Source: Chaetomium olivaceum
Taxonomy: Eukaryota > Ascomycota > Sordariomycetes > Sordariales > Chaetomiaceae
Assembly (NCBI GenBank): GCA_039881045.1
Contig: JAYWVB010000019.1
Coordinates: forward strand, 62,001 to 126,000
DNA length: 64,000 nt
Direction: 5' to 3'
Of this stretch, positions 34,154 to 43,440 are shown piece after piece. Numbering within the stretch: the stretch's first letter is position 1; each line of letters opens with the position of its first letter. The notes below the pieces were generated by a model. That model was not told the DNA's origin, searched no databases, and saw only the letters and a list, made by a program, of their open reading frames with translations. The translations under genes were made by a program, and so were the position numbers.

Positions 34154-34992
34154 TTAATCAATTAAGCCTGCCGGTGTTGGTGAAGAACTTAGGACGGATT
34201 GCAAAAAGGCCGGCGAGCGGAGAATGGGGGATACGGATTTATGTGCGTGTATGTAACTAGGTGGCGAGTCTCCTACCTAGGTACGGACGGGGGCTAAGAT
34301 GGAGGAATTGGCGCAATATGAACTGAGGCCTTATCTGGCTCTGGGGGTGCTGGCTTTCAGATGCTCTAGCAAGCCGCAAGTGGCGTGTGGTTGTAAAGGT
34401 GCTATCAAGGGCTACCGCACTGACGAGAGATTCATATTACAGATTACAAATTACCAGTCAGCTACCAGGCTGTAATGTGTAATCTGTACTGTGTAACGTG
34501 GCACGCGACTGGCCCCATTCAGCTGTAACGGTCGAATGCTTGGCGACGATCCAGGATTCGAATGACCTCCACCTAACCTAATCAGCACGAACGACGCCAT
34601 CGACGACACGTTGTGTCATTTTTCCAACTCGGAACCACCACCGCAAAACGCCATAACCCCGCTTAACTTTCTTCTGCGCGCGCGGAGCCTCTTCTGTTTA
34701 CTAGTATTCATGTATTTCGAACGGCAACCTTCTACATAGTAATTCCACCCGCGCGCCGCGAACCGGTTACAACCCCAATAATCAACGGTCACCTCGCCTT
34801 TCGCTCCATCCGCGAAATAACCAGCCCATTCACGGCCCTCCCATCACCTCCGGCTTCACACGACTAGACACCTGCCCGCCCAACGTTACACATCCACCCC
34901 GCAATCTCACACACTCGGAATCGCGGATCCCCCCACCTACAAACGACCAACCATCAACCCAACCCCTGGAACACAACACAACAACCACAACC
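34154..34992. other. Intergenic NOT2 / CUE1-like gene
   Basis: 839 bp. Contains a second TACCTAGGTA palindrome (34274-34283) and a strong inverted repeat at 34439-34487. C/A-rich sequence precedes the next start codon. No supported gene. Confidence 0.5.
34439..34487. repeat. Imperfect inverted repeat (hairpin)
   Basis: ACAGATTACA at 34439-34448 pairs with TGTAATCTGT at 34478-34487. After one mismatch (A49/G77), ATTAC (34450-34454) pairs with GTAAT (34472-34476). The stem is about 16 positions around a 17-nt loop. It lies about 290 bp past the NOT2 stop. It could be a small-element remnant or an RNA hairpin; no tRNA fold was seen. Confidence 0.6.
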
Positions 34993-35771
34993 ATGGCCGA
35001 CGCCGACGACCACAAATCAACCTTCCCTCCCTCGTTGCCATCCTCGTCGTCTCGGGCCTCATAATACGCTACCTCTTCTTCTCGTCCCCCGCTAACGGGC
35101 GCGGAGGGGGCGTTGCGGCAGGCCGGGCCGGGGCCGGGGCAGGGGCGGCGGGGTTGGGAGGAGGAGCGGGATCATCGCGCGACCCGGCGGCGCAGCTGCG
35201 CGCGCGAGAGGCCGCCGTCGAGCGCATCCAGCAGATGTTCCCGCAGGTGGACCGCCGGGCGGCCCTGTGGGACCTGCAGCGGACGGGGGGCAGTGTGGCG
35301 GCGACGACGGAGAGGATTTTGGCGGGGCGGTTGGAGACGGTGAGTTTTTTTTGGTTTGGTTTTGCTGTTTTTTCGTTTTGTTCGTTTTGTTCGTTTGTTG
35401 GGTCGGTGCTAATCAAATGTCGGTCGTGACGTGGACAGCCGCCGATCACTTTCCAACCCCCGCCGCCCCCGGGCAACGGTAGCGGTAGTAACAATGCCGC
35501 TGCACAGGCTAAGCCTGCTCCCGGACCGGTTCATCCGGATCTGATCACGCGGTACAATCTGAAGAATAAGCTTGACACGCCGGCCAGCGAGTCGGAGGGC
35601 ACCAGCAGCGGGGCTGAAACCGGCGGGAAGGGTGGCAGAGGCAAGGGGTGGAGCACGAACCGCGAGGAGAGGCAATCGCTGCTGCAGAAGAGGAGGGATC
35701 AGATGATTCTCGAGGCGAGGAGGAAGATGGAGGCCAAACTCGCTGCGGAGAAGGCTGCGAAAGGTAGTTGA
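34993..35771 (+). CDS. CUE1: CUE1-like ER membrane protein (Ubc7 recruitment in ERAD), one missing base
   Basis: Membrane-anchored CUE protein that recruits and activates the E2 Ubc7 for ER-associated degradation. Exons 34993-35339 and 35439-35771. The frame from ATG reads MADADDHK and then breaks. Adding one A to the AAA at 35014-35016 gives a membrane segment, LPSLVAILVVSGLIIRYLFF. A Gly/Ala-rich linker follows, then a CUE domain at about residues 70-112 (VERIQQMFPQVDRRAALWDL, with the MFP motif). The C-terminus has TRYNLKNKLDTP and a basic helix (REERQSLLQKRRDQMILEAR) that resembles the Ubc7-binding region of Cue1. Corrected length is 226 residues. The order TM-CUE-basic helix supports CUE1 over other CUE proteins. 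That the indel is an artefact is inferred. Confidence 0.78.
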
Positions 35772-36542
35772 AGAAGACAAATGAGACGGGTTCAGTTGTT
35801 GCATACGGATGAGGGATGTTGTAGGAGTGAGTAGACGAGGCACATAAGATAACCTAACAAGCTGTCCATATCAACTACCCATCAGCCTGTCACGCAGTGC
35901 GTTGTACATACAGAATGGGACAGGACTCATTTTCCACTGTCTAGTTCAAAGGGTGAGCCAGAGAAGGGCGAGGGGTGCTATCTCTGGGCTGTTTGTTGCC
36001 TCGATGCCTTCGGGATGGCCATCTACGAAGCAACAACATCGCCATCGAGCCCCTACGATGTGTTACCGCATGCTGCTGAGCCTGAAACTGGTAAAACGCA
36101 ATCATGGTGACTTGTTGGAATTGCATATTCCGGCTTCGAGATGGCTCCCGGCAGGCATGTATGGATGATGGGTATACAACGCCGGGCTGATCTACGGTCT
36201 CAAACTTCAGGTTCTAGGGTCAAAGAGGGGGGCGGGGAAGAGCTCCGGAATTATGACAGCTTCATGACACGCTGACAGCTTCTCGGAGCGAATTTCCGTT
36301 CTTTCGCCCGACGCAGCATTCATAAGGTTCAGAAACACAATAGGAGCGGACCTCTAGATTAGGTTGACTAAGTATATGACCAATGACCAAAGCGAAAAGG
36401 CAAACGTACCTTGTCGTCGATGTTCTATATATTCTCATCCATTCCCACGGTCCTCGTTTCTCCCCACATTTCCTTCTACACTTGCTTTACTTGTCCCCAC
36501 ATACATCCATTCAGAGCGCATTCTACATCGGCAGAATACAAC
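35772..36542. other. Intergenic CUE1-like / unknown membrane protein
   Basis: 771 bp. No supported gene or recognised site. Confidence 0.5.
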
Positions 36543-37686
36543 ATGCCACCAGGATGGGGTGAAGAGCTGTCCAGATTGCAAGATTGGGCGGCGATTGGCG
36601 ACATGGCTCTCGTCATAACCCGAGCCATGCGAGAAAGGGCAGCAATGCCTGGGGAGTCAAGCCAAACTGCAACCATGGTAGAAACACCTGAACCCAGCCC
36701 CATGGACCAACGCACCCTTGATCTTGGGTTTGCCCAGGCGAAGGGCTTCGTCTCGTTGGTCGCCGCTGGGTTAGACAGGTCAAGGTCGCCCACCGAGGGC
36801 TCGAACATTGAATGGCAGGCCACCACTCGAGGTTAGTAGTACACAGATACGAACCCTGGCAGAATCTCAGAGAAGAGAAGATGAAAACGGGAAGATGAAA
36901 AGGGAAGAAAAGATGAAAAGAATTATAAAGAAGAGCAACGTAACAACAGCGAGGGAATATACCCATATTCCGAGAACAAAATGCACCGCAAATAAGCAGC
37001 CAACTAACCATATTCTTTCTCTAGGCCTCGACCTCTTGCTCAGCTCGTGCTATGCGTTCGCGAGCGGGCAGACCGCCAGCCAAGACGATGCCTTTGAGCG
37101 GTCGACATTCCTAAACGGCATGCAACACATACTCCGCGGGGTCCCGCGCAATCTCAATGCGGACGAGGCGGCTATGCTACACCGGGCTTTGCCGCGCTCG
37201 GTAGTTGACCCGGACACGGGACCCGTTTGGGGGCGGAGAAGGCTGGATGGACAACAGCAAGAGGGCGAGGGAGGAAGACGGCGGAACGTGGTGCACAGCC
37301 TCGTCCTCATTTACCTGTACTGGCTGTCCATCTTTGCCGTGTGGTTCGGATTCGTGATCCTCAAGTTGGGTCGCAAGGTGCTTGAGGCAGAGCGCCAACA
37401 CGCCTATATTCAGCGGTTGTTGCTGGAGGAATTTAGGCTAGCGTGCATCGTTGTTCAGAAGGTACGCGAGTGGTCTGAATTTTGGCCCTGCTGGATTCTG
37501 TTGGAGATGCTGAAGTACGTCGGCGTTGGTGTTTATGGGGCGTTTCTCGAGCTTTGGGAGAGGAGGGTGGTGGGGGAGAGAAGTACAGTAGGAGATGACA
37601 CTACTGTACAGGAAGTTGTGGCGGACCGCCCTCTCATATATATTCAGGTAGATGAGAGGGCTATTATCGCTGCCACATCTCAATAG
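36543..37686 (+). CDS. Unrecognised protein with hydrophobic segments (hypothetical)
   Basis: I do not recognise this family. Model: exon 1 36543-36831 and exon 2 37025-37686, joined across a 193-nt GT-AG intron (phase 1) to give 316 residues. It starts MPPGWGEELSRLQDWAAIGD. There is a short helical stretch around GFVSLVAAGL and one clear membrane helix, VLIYLYWLSIFAVWFGFVIL (about residue 200). An amphipathic coiled stretch (VLEAERQHAYIQRLLLEEFR) follows, then a second hydrophobic patch (WILLEMLKYVGVGVYGAFLE). The frame closes without correction. It sits 164 bp before the transposon cluster and could be lineage-specific. Gene existence is moderately supported; function unknown. Confidence 0.55.
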
Positions 37687-37848
37687 ATTCGTGGGGTGTG
37701 GTCAAATCAAGATGTTGAGTTAAACGACGGGAGTGCGACATCGGCATTCATTGAACGGGTTTGTCACTATGGCGTACCTTACACAATACCCCAACGTACG
37801 CAGAAGTTCCCTTCCCTCTTTACGTAAGCTCTTCTTCCTCAGGTAACG

Positions 37849-37850
37849 TA
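37849..37850. repeat. TA target-site duplication, left side of composite
   Basis: TA immediately before the terminal sequence ACGTAATC; matches the TA at 41211-41212. Confidence 0.6.
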
Positions 37851-37942
37851 ACGTAATCTATCACCTTCCCGATCAATTTTCTGCCCCACACCCCACCACG
37901 TCGACTTCGGACGCAGCGTTCCACACCATCGCGCCCAGCAAA

Positions 37943-39910
37943 ATGCCAAAGCCTCTGCAGCACGAAGATAGGATCCAATTAGCACTCGAGGCCTTGCATT
38001 CAGGCCAAGTCGGAAGCATTCGCAAGGCTGCAGCTATATTTGACGTACCGTACACGACTCTCCAACAACGCGTCAAAGGGGCTACTACGCGTCAACAAGC
38101 ACAAGTCAAAAGTCGAAAGCTACTCCCAACCGAAGAAGCTGCCCTGATTCGATGGATCGAGTCATTGGACGACCGTGGGATGTCGCCAACGATCGGTTAT
38201 ATCCGACAGATGGCCGATCTTCTGATTCGCGAGCGTGGAAGCTCAATCTTGCTTGACGCGTCTGTTACATATACCCCGGTCCCAACAACGACTGTCGGCG
38301 AGAACTGGGTCCAACGGCTTCTTCACCGGTATCCCCATCTAAAGACAAAGTATTCTAGAAAGTACGACTATCAGCGAGCCTTATGTGAAGACCCAGAGAA
38401 GATTTCAGCGTGGTTTGCACGGGTGCAGAAGACTATCAACGAATACGGGGTCCTTGATGCCGATATCTACAACTTTGACGAGACTGGTTTCCAAATGGGT
38501 GTTGCAAGCACATCCAAAGTAGTTACTCGGTCTGACCGACGGAACCGACCTGTTGTTATCCAGCCGGGAAATCGAGAGTGGACAACTGTCATCGAGTGTA
38601 TCAACGGATCTGGCTGGACTCTTGATCCGATGATTATCTTTGAAGGGAAAGTCCATATTTCGTCATGGTACGACAGCTCTATACTGCCAAAGACATGGCG
38701 TATTGGAGTCAGCGATAATGGCTGGACAACCGATGAGCTTACTCTCGCGTGGCTTCAAGAGGTCTTCGAGCCGCAGACTCGAAACCGGACTATTGGTCGA
38801 TATCGGCTTCTCCTTCTCGATGGTCATGGGAGTCATTTAACGCCTGCATTCGACAAATTCTGCGCTGAGCATCGGATCCTTACAGAGTGTATGCCGCCGC
38901 ACTCATCGCATCATTGCCAAGCTCTTGATGTTAGCTGTTTCGCTGTGCTTAAGCGGATATATGGCGACCTTGTCAAAGCGATGATAGCACTTGGCGTTCA
39001 TTATATCGATAAACCGAGATTTCTTGAACTACTTCTTGAAGCTCGGAGAAAGACATTCACCACAAAGAACGTTACAAGTGGCTTCAGAGCTACAGGGATC
39101 TTACCGTTCGATCCAACTCAGGTTCTTCGTCGGCTGCAAACCAAGTTACGAACACCAAGTCCCCCTCCTGCCCCTGACCAACCGCCAAGTCTGCCTCTCA
39201 AAACGCCAGTCAACATAGTCGAGCTTAACTCTCTCCAGTGGAAGCGCCAGAGGGAGACAAGTCCAACAGATCGGGCGCTTCAGAAAATCGTCAAGGGCTG
39301 CCAGATGGCGATGCACAACGCCATTCTCTTACACGACGAGAACTCACGACTTCGAGCTGAGAATGCTCGACAAAAGAGAAAGCGTGTACGTCGGGCATTT
39401 TTACAGACTGGAGGAACCATGTCGATAGGAGAAGGGATAACACGCAACGAGGCCCCCACAAACACTACACTTCGGCTGCGCACGCTTTCGTGCCTTTGGC
39501 GCAGTCGTGTCCGATGGCCCCACCTCTCCTTCTTCGACCTCTCGACGAGCTTCCTGGCTTCCTTGACCCTTCCGACGAGCATTCTGGGAGGCCTCGATGT
39601 GTGTCATCCCTTCTCCAATCGTCATAGTCCCTCCTGTTTGAATGAAAGCTCGGCGTACCCGCTTTCTCTTTTGTCGACCATTTTCAGCTCGAAGTCGCGA
39701 GTTCTCTTCCTGCAAAAGAGTAGCGTTGTGCATTGCCATCTGGCAACCCTTGATGATTTTCTGAAGCGCCTGATCTGTGGGGCTTATCTCTCTCTGGTAT
39801 TTCCTCTGGAGAGAGTCAAGTTCGACGATGTTTACTGGCGTTTTGAGAGGCAGACTTGGCGGTTGGATAGGGGTAGGAGGGGGACTCGGTGTCCGTATCT
39901 TGGTTTGTAG
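37943..39910 (+). CDS. Fot1/pogo-like transposase, copy 1 (C-terminus replaced by antisense of copy 2)
   Basis: DDE transposase of the Tc1-mariner/pogo (Fot1) type. The open frame is 655 codons, but homology stops at about 39454 (residue ~504). The remaining codons read the antisense of copy 2. Domains: HTH_psq at about residues 5-45 (QHEDRIQLALEALHSGQ, RKAAAIFDVPYTTLQQRV); CENP-B-type HTH with RWIESLDDRGMSPTIGYIRQ and WVQRLLHRYP; DDE core with YNFDETGFQMG, RLLLLDGHGSHLTPAFD and LDVSCFAVLKR. The zinc-knuckle C-terminus seen in copy 3 is missing. It has no internal stop, so the catalytic region is intact, but with its 3' end lost it cannot be an autonomous standard element. Confidence 0.88.
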   Translation: MPKPLQHEDRIQLALEALHSGQVGSIRKAAAIFDVPYTTLQQRVKGATTRQQAQVKSRKLLPTEEAALIRWIESLDDRGMSPTIGYIRQMADLLIRERGSSILLDASVTYTPVPTTTVGENWVQRLLHRYPHLKTKYSRKYDYQRALCEDPEKISAWFARVQKTINEYGVLDADIYNFDETGFQMGVASTSKVVTRSDRRNRPVVIQPGNREWTTVIECINGSGWTLDPMIIFEGKVHISSWYDSSILPKTWRIGVSDNGWTTDELTLAWLQEVFEPQTRNRTIGRYRLLLLDGHGSHLTPAFDKFCAEHRILTECMPPHSSHHCQALDVSCFAVLKRIYGDLVKAMIALGVHYIDKPRFLELLLEARRKTFTTKNVTSGFRATGILPFDPTQVLRRLQTKLRTPSPPPAPDQPPSLPLKTPVNIVELNSLQWKRQRETSPTDRALQKIVKGCQMAMHNAILLHDENSRLRAENARQKRKRVRRAFLQTGGTMSIGEGITRNEAPTNTTLRLRTLSCLWRSRVRWPHLSFFDLSTSFLASLTLPTSILGGLDVCHPFSNRHSPSCLNESSAYPLSLLSTIFSSKSRVLFLQKSSVVHCHLATLDDFLKRLICGAYLSLVFPLERVKFDDVYWRFERQTWRLDRGRRGTRCPYLGL

Positions 39911-41101
39911 CCGATAAAGAACCTGAGTTGGATCGAGAGGCGAGAGCCCTGTAGCCCTAAAGCCACTTACGATGTTCTTTGTGCTGAAGGTCTTTTTCCG
40001 AGCTTCAAGAAACAGTTCGAGGAACCTTGGTTTGTCGATGTGATAAACCCCGAGTGCTATCATCGCTTTGACAAGGTCGCCGTACGTCCGCTTCAGTACA
40101 GCGAAACAGCTGACGTCAAGAGGCTGGAGGTGATGCGACGAGTGCGGAGGCATACACTCTGTAAGAATCCGATGCTCAATACAGAATTTGTCGAATTCAG
40201 GTGTCGAATGACTTCCATGATCATCGAGAATAAGAAGCCGATATCGACCAACAGTCCGTTTTTGAGTTTGTGGCTCGAAGACTTCTCGAAGCCACTCGAA
40301 GGCAAGCTCATCGGTTGTCCAGCCGTTATCGCTGACTCCAATACGCCATGTCTTTGGCAGCACTGAGCCGTCGTACCACGACGAAATGTGGACTTTTCCT
40401 TCAAAGATAATCATCGGGTCAATGCTCCAGCCAGATCCGTTAATACACTCGATGACAGTTGTCCACTCTCGATTTCCCGGCTGGATAACAACAGGCCGAT
40501 TCCGTCGGTCAGATCGAGTAACCACTTTAGACGTACTTGCAACACCCATCTGGAAACCCGTTTCATCAAAGTTGTAGATGTCGTTGTCAAGAACACCGTA
40601 TTCGTTGATAGTCTTTTGCACTCGTGCGAACCACGCTGAAATTTTCTCTGGGTCCTCGCATAAGGCTCGTTGATAGTCGTACTTCCTAGAATACTTCATG
40701 TTCAGATGGGGATGCCGATGAAGAAGCCGCTGGACCCAGTTCTCGCCGACAGTCATTGCCGGGACCGGGGTGGACGTAAGAGACGCGTTGAGTAAAGTGA
40801 AGCCTCCACGCTCGCGGAGAAGAAGGTCGGCCATCTGTCGGATATAACCGATCGTCGGCGACATCCCACGGTCGTCCAATGATTCGATCCATCGAATCAG
40901 GGCAACTTCTTCGGTCGGGAGTAGCTTTCGACTCTTGACTTGCGCTTGTTGACGTGTAGCACCCCCCTTGACGCGTTCTTGTAAAGTCGTATTTGGTACG
41001 TCAAATGCGGCTGCAGCTTTGCGAATGCTTTTGATTTGGCCTGAACGTAAGGCCTCGAGTGCTAATTGGATCCTATCTTCGTGCTGTAGAGGCTTTGGCA
41101 T
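39401..41101 (-). CDS. Fot1/pogo-like transposase, copy 2 (C-terminal zinc knuckle truncated at the palindrome junction)
   Basis: Same family as copy 1, opposite strand, ATG at 41099-41101, 566 codons. Domain order is the same: QHEDRIQLALEALRSGQ, then RRGMSPTIGY-type CENP-B HTH, YNFDETGFQMG, RLLILDDHGSHSTPEFD (Asp instead of Gly after the second catalytic Asp) and LQPLDVSCFAVLKR. It extends about 45 residues further than copy 1, into a basic region ending RKRAQPKCSVCG. Compared with copy 3 this is cut in the middle of the CCHC-like knuckle at about 39456. The last codons are antisense of copy 1. The open frame has no stop or frameshift. Confidence 0.88.
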   Translation of the reverse strand: MPKPLQHEDRIQLALEALRSGQIKSIRKAAAAFDVPNTTLQERVKGGATRQQAQVKSRKLLPTEEVALIRWIESLDDRGMSPTIGYIRQMADLLLRERGGFTLLNASLTSTPVPAMTVGENWVQRLLHRHPHLNMKYSRKYDYQRALCEDPEKISAWFARVQKTINEYGVLDNDIYNFDETGFQMGVASTSKVVTRSDRRNRPVVIQPGNREWTTVIECINGSGWSIDPMIIFEGKVHISSWYDGSVLPKTWRIGVSDNGWTTDELAFEWLREVFEPQTQKRTVGRYRLLILDDHGSHSTPEFDKFCIEHRILTECMPPHSSHHLQPLDVSCFAVLKRTYGDLVKAMIALGVYHIDKPRFLELFLEARKKTFSTKNIVSGFRATGLSPLDPTQVLYRLQTKIRTPSPPPTPIQPPSLPLKTPVNIVELDSLQRKYQREISPTDQALQKIIKGCQMAMHNATLLQEENSRLRAENGRQKRKRVRRAFIQTGGTMTIGEGMTHIEASQNARRKGQGSQEARREVEEGEVGPSDTTAPKARKRAQPKCSVCGGLVACYPFSYRHGSSSL

Positions 41102-41210
41102 TTTGCCGGGCACAATGGCGTGGTGGAGCGCGTCCGAAGTCGACGTGGTGGGGTGTGGGGCAGGAAAGTGACCGGAAAGGTGGTCTGACCGGAAAGGTGA
41201 TAGATTACGT

Positions 41211-41212
41211 TA
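41211..41212. repeat. TA target-site duplication, right side of composite
   Basis: TA immediately after the terminal sequence on the right arm (GATTACGT then TA). Confidence 0.6.
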
Positions 41213-41220
41213 GTTAGTTA

Positions 41221-41300
41221 ACGTAACCGGACACCTTCCGAACCGGGACACCTTCAGAACCACTTTTCCGCCCCGCACCCCATCCCCCCGACTTCAGACA
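41221..41300. repeat. Left terminal inverted repeat of copy 3
   Basis: About 80 bp. It contains an internal direct repeat of ACACCTTC(C/A)GAACC. Mirrors 43063-43145. Confidence 0.85.
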
Positions 41301-41355
41301 GACCTTACAACACGACAGACATCTAATCAAGCTATAATTAATATCATTCGAGTTG

Positions 41356-43033
41356 TTATTTACAGGGACATCTTCTAGCATTGTGATCAGTTGAGCCACA
41401 AACACTGCACTTCGCTGGTGCACGTTTCCGTGCCGTTGACATGGTCGCTTCGGCAATTGTTGCCTCTCCTCCTTCAGCCTCCAAACGAGGTTGCTGGCTG
41501 CGTTGGGCATCCTGACGCGCTACGGTACTGGATATTCCTGTCCAATCGTCATAGATCCTCCAGTTTGAATGAAGGCTCGACGCTGTGCACGTTTTCGCTT
41601 TTTTCTGGTATTTTCAGCTCGGAGCCGCGAGTTCTCGTCATGTAAGAAAACAGCGTTATGCATCGCCATCTTGCACCCTTTGATGATCTTTTGAATAGCC
41701 CTTTCCGTTGGGCTTGCCCCGTTTTCACGCTGCCTCTGGAGACGATCAAGCTCAATGACATTCAATGGAGTCTTGAGAGGGAGCGCTGAGGTTGGTTGAT
41801 CGGGGACGGAGGCGGGGGGGCTCGGTGTTCGTACTTTGACTTGAAGTCGAGCAAGTACTCGATTCGGGTCGAATGGAACAAGCCCTGTCGCTGCAAAGCC
41901 ACTTTTGATGTTTTTCGAGCTGAAAGTCTTCCTGTGGGCTTCGAAAAAGAGTTCAAGAAACATTGGTTTGTCGATGTGGTGAACGCCGAGTGTCATCTTC
42001 GCTTTGACCAAGTCGCCGTATGCTCGCTTAAGGACCGAGAAGCAACTGACATCGAGAGCCTGGTGAAGATGCGATGAATGCGGCGGCATGCACTCAATGA
42101 GAATCGAGTTCTCCTTGCAGAATCTGTCGAACTCCGGCGTCATATGGCTTCCATGGCCATCGAGAATCAGCAGGCGGTACCTGCCAACTGTTCGGTTTCG
42201 AGTTTGCGGCTCGAAGACTTCCCGAAGCCATTCGAAAGTAAGCTCGTCGGTTGTCCACCCATTCTCACTAACTGCAACCCTCCAAGTGGCTGGTAAGGGC
42301 GAGTCCTCGTACCATGTTGAGATATGGACCTTCCCCTCAAAGATGATCATCGGATCGAGAGCCCAGCCAAGCGCGTTGATACACTCGATAGCAGTTGACC
42401 ACTCACGATCCAGGCTGTACAACAACGGGCCGCCTTCGCCGGTCAGATCGAGTTACCACCTTTGCTGTACTAGCTACTCCCATTTGGAACCCAGTCTCGT
42501 CGAAATTGTAGATATCACAATCAAGGATACCATTCGACTCGATGGTCTTCTGTACCCGTTGAAACCATGCTAAGACAATCTCAGGGTCCTCGCATAAAGC
42601 TCGTTGATAGTCGTACTTGCGCGAGTCTCGACTTCAAGTCAGATTGTCGGCCAAGGAATCGGCGGACCCATTTCTCCCCAACCGTATTGTTCTCATCGAC
42701 TGTTGCTGTAACCGACGCATCGAGCAAAACTGAGCTCCCGCGCTCGCGAATGAGAAGGTCGGCCATCTGTCGAATGTAGCCAATCGTCGGGGACATACCC
42801 CGGTCGTCCATCGACTTGATCCATTGAATCAACGCAGCTTCTTCAGTTGGTTGGAGTTTTCGAGCAGCAATCTGTGATTGTTGACGGGGGACGCGTCCTA
42901 CGACGCGTCCTCTTAAGGTTGCATATGGCACGTCAAACACCGCTGCAGCCTTCCGAATGCTTGGGATTTGGCCCGAATCTAGCGCTTCGATCGCTAACTG
43001 AAGTCGGTCTTCGTGCTGCAGAGGTCTGGACAT
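41356..43033 (-). pseudogene. Fot1/pogo-like transposase, copy 3, broken by at least three frame disruptions
   Basis: ATG at 43033 and stop at 41356-41358. The first frame covers the N-terminal HTH domains (QHEDRLQLAIEALDSGQIPS) and breaks at about 42625. A second shift at about 42415 precedes REWSTAIECINALGW. The main DDE frame carries RLLILDGHGSHMTPEFD and ALDVSCFSVLKR. A third break near 41525 precedes the intact C-terminus RKRAPAKCSVCGSTDHNARR and CPCK, a CCHC zinc-knuckle end. Whether the breaks are real or sequence errors is unclear, because single-base indels affect host genes here too. The intact termini mean it could still be mobilised by a transposase supplied elsewhere. Confidence 0.82.
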
Positions 43034-43062
43034 TTTAGCCGGCGGCGTGCTAGTGCTGGTGG

Positions 43063-43145
43063 GTGCATCTGAAGTCGAGGTGGTGGGGTGCGGGGCGGAA
43101 AAGTGGTTCTGAAGGTGTCCCGGTTCGGAAGGTGTCCGGTTACGT
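43063..43145. repeat. Right terminal inverted repeat of copy 3
   Basis: Reverse complement of the left terminal repeat with few mismatches near its inner end. Followed by the TA duplication. Confidence 0.85.
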
Positions 43146-43440
43146 TAGTGGGCCCCGCCCCGCGCTCGTTAAAAATGTTATCCTCGTCCCGACGCGTGTG
43201 GCGTGATAAGATAAGCAATTGACCACTGACCCTTGTACCACTGGAAATTTTCTCTCTGGTTTTCCTTTGGGAGAACGCAGAACCACATCCTGCAGTCAAC
43301 CAAAGACTCTTCTTACAACCCCTCCCCCTCCTCGTCGCCTATCCACGACGACGGCCTCTGTTGTGCATTTCGACAATTTTTTGAGGACCAGTGGGAAATC
43401 GTCAATTTATTGAGCATTGCTTCAGCGAGTGCGTGCAAAT

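Larger units (their letters stand above)
37851..41210. mobile_element. Palindromic composite of two Fot1/pogo-like elements joined tail to tail
   Basis: Two 5' element halves face each other. The left arm is 37851-39454 (+). The right arm is 39590-41210 (-). A 135-nt spacer (39455-39589) belongs only to the right copy. Both outer ends begin with the same terminus, ACGTAATCTATCACCTT reading inward, and both are flanked by TA (37849-37850 and 41211-41212), the usual target duplication of this superfamily. The 3' ends of both elements, including their 3' terminal repeats, are absent. The arms are similar but not identical (transposases about 88% identical over a stretch I aligned by eye), so they come from two different copies and not from a fresh duplication. 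Confidence 0.8.
41221..43145 (-). mobile_element. Full-length Fot1/pogo-like element (1925 bp) with terminal inverted repeats
   Basis: Complete element by structure. The left terminal repeat (41221-41300) and right terminal repeat (about 43063-43145) match almost perfectly over about 80 bp, starting ACGTAACCGGACACCTTCCG inward from both ends. TA flanks both ends (41219-41220 and 43146-43147). The length of 1.9 kb is typical of Fot1-type elements. It lies only 8 bp (41211-41218) from the end of the palindromic composite, so one inserted next to the other. Its right end is 293 bp before the MSS116-like start codon. Its terminal sequence differs from that of the composite, so it is a distinct subfamily. 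Confidence 0.88.

Noticed and set aside
34540..34580. Possible tRNA T-arm around GATTCGAAT
   Set aside because: The flanking bases do not pair into a T stem and no acceptor or anticodon arm could be found.
39280..39910. Apparent unique C-terminus of transposase copy 1
   Set aside because: From about 39455 it is the antisense of copy 2, so it is not a real protein tail.
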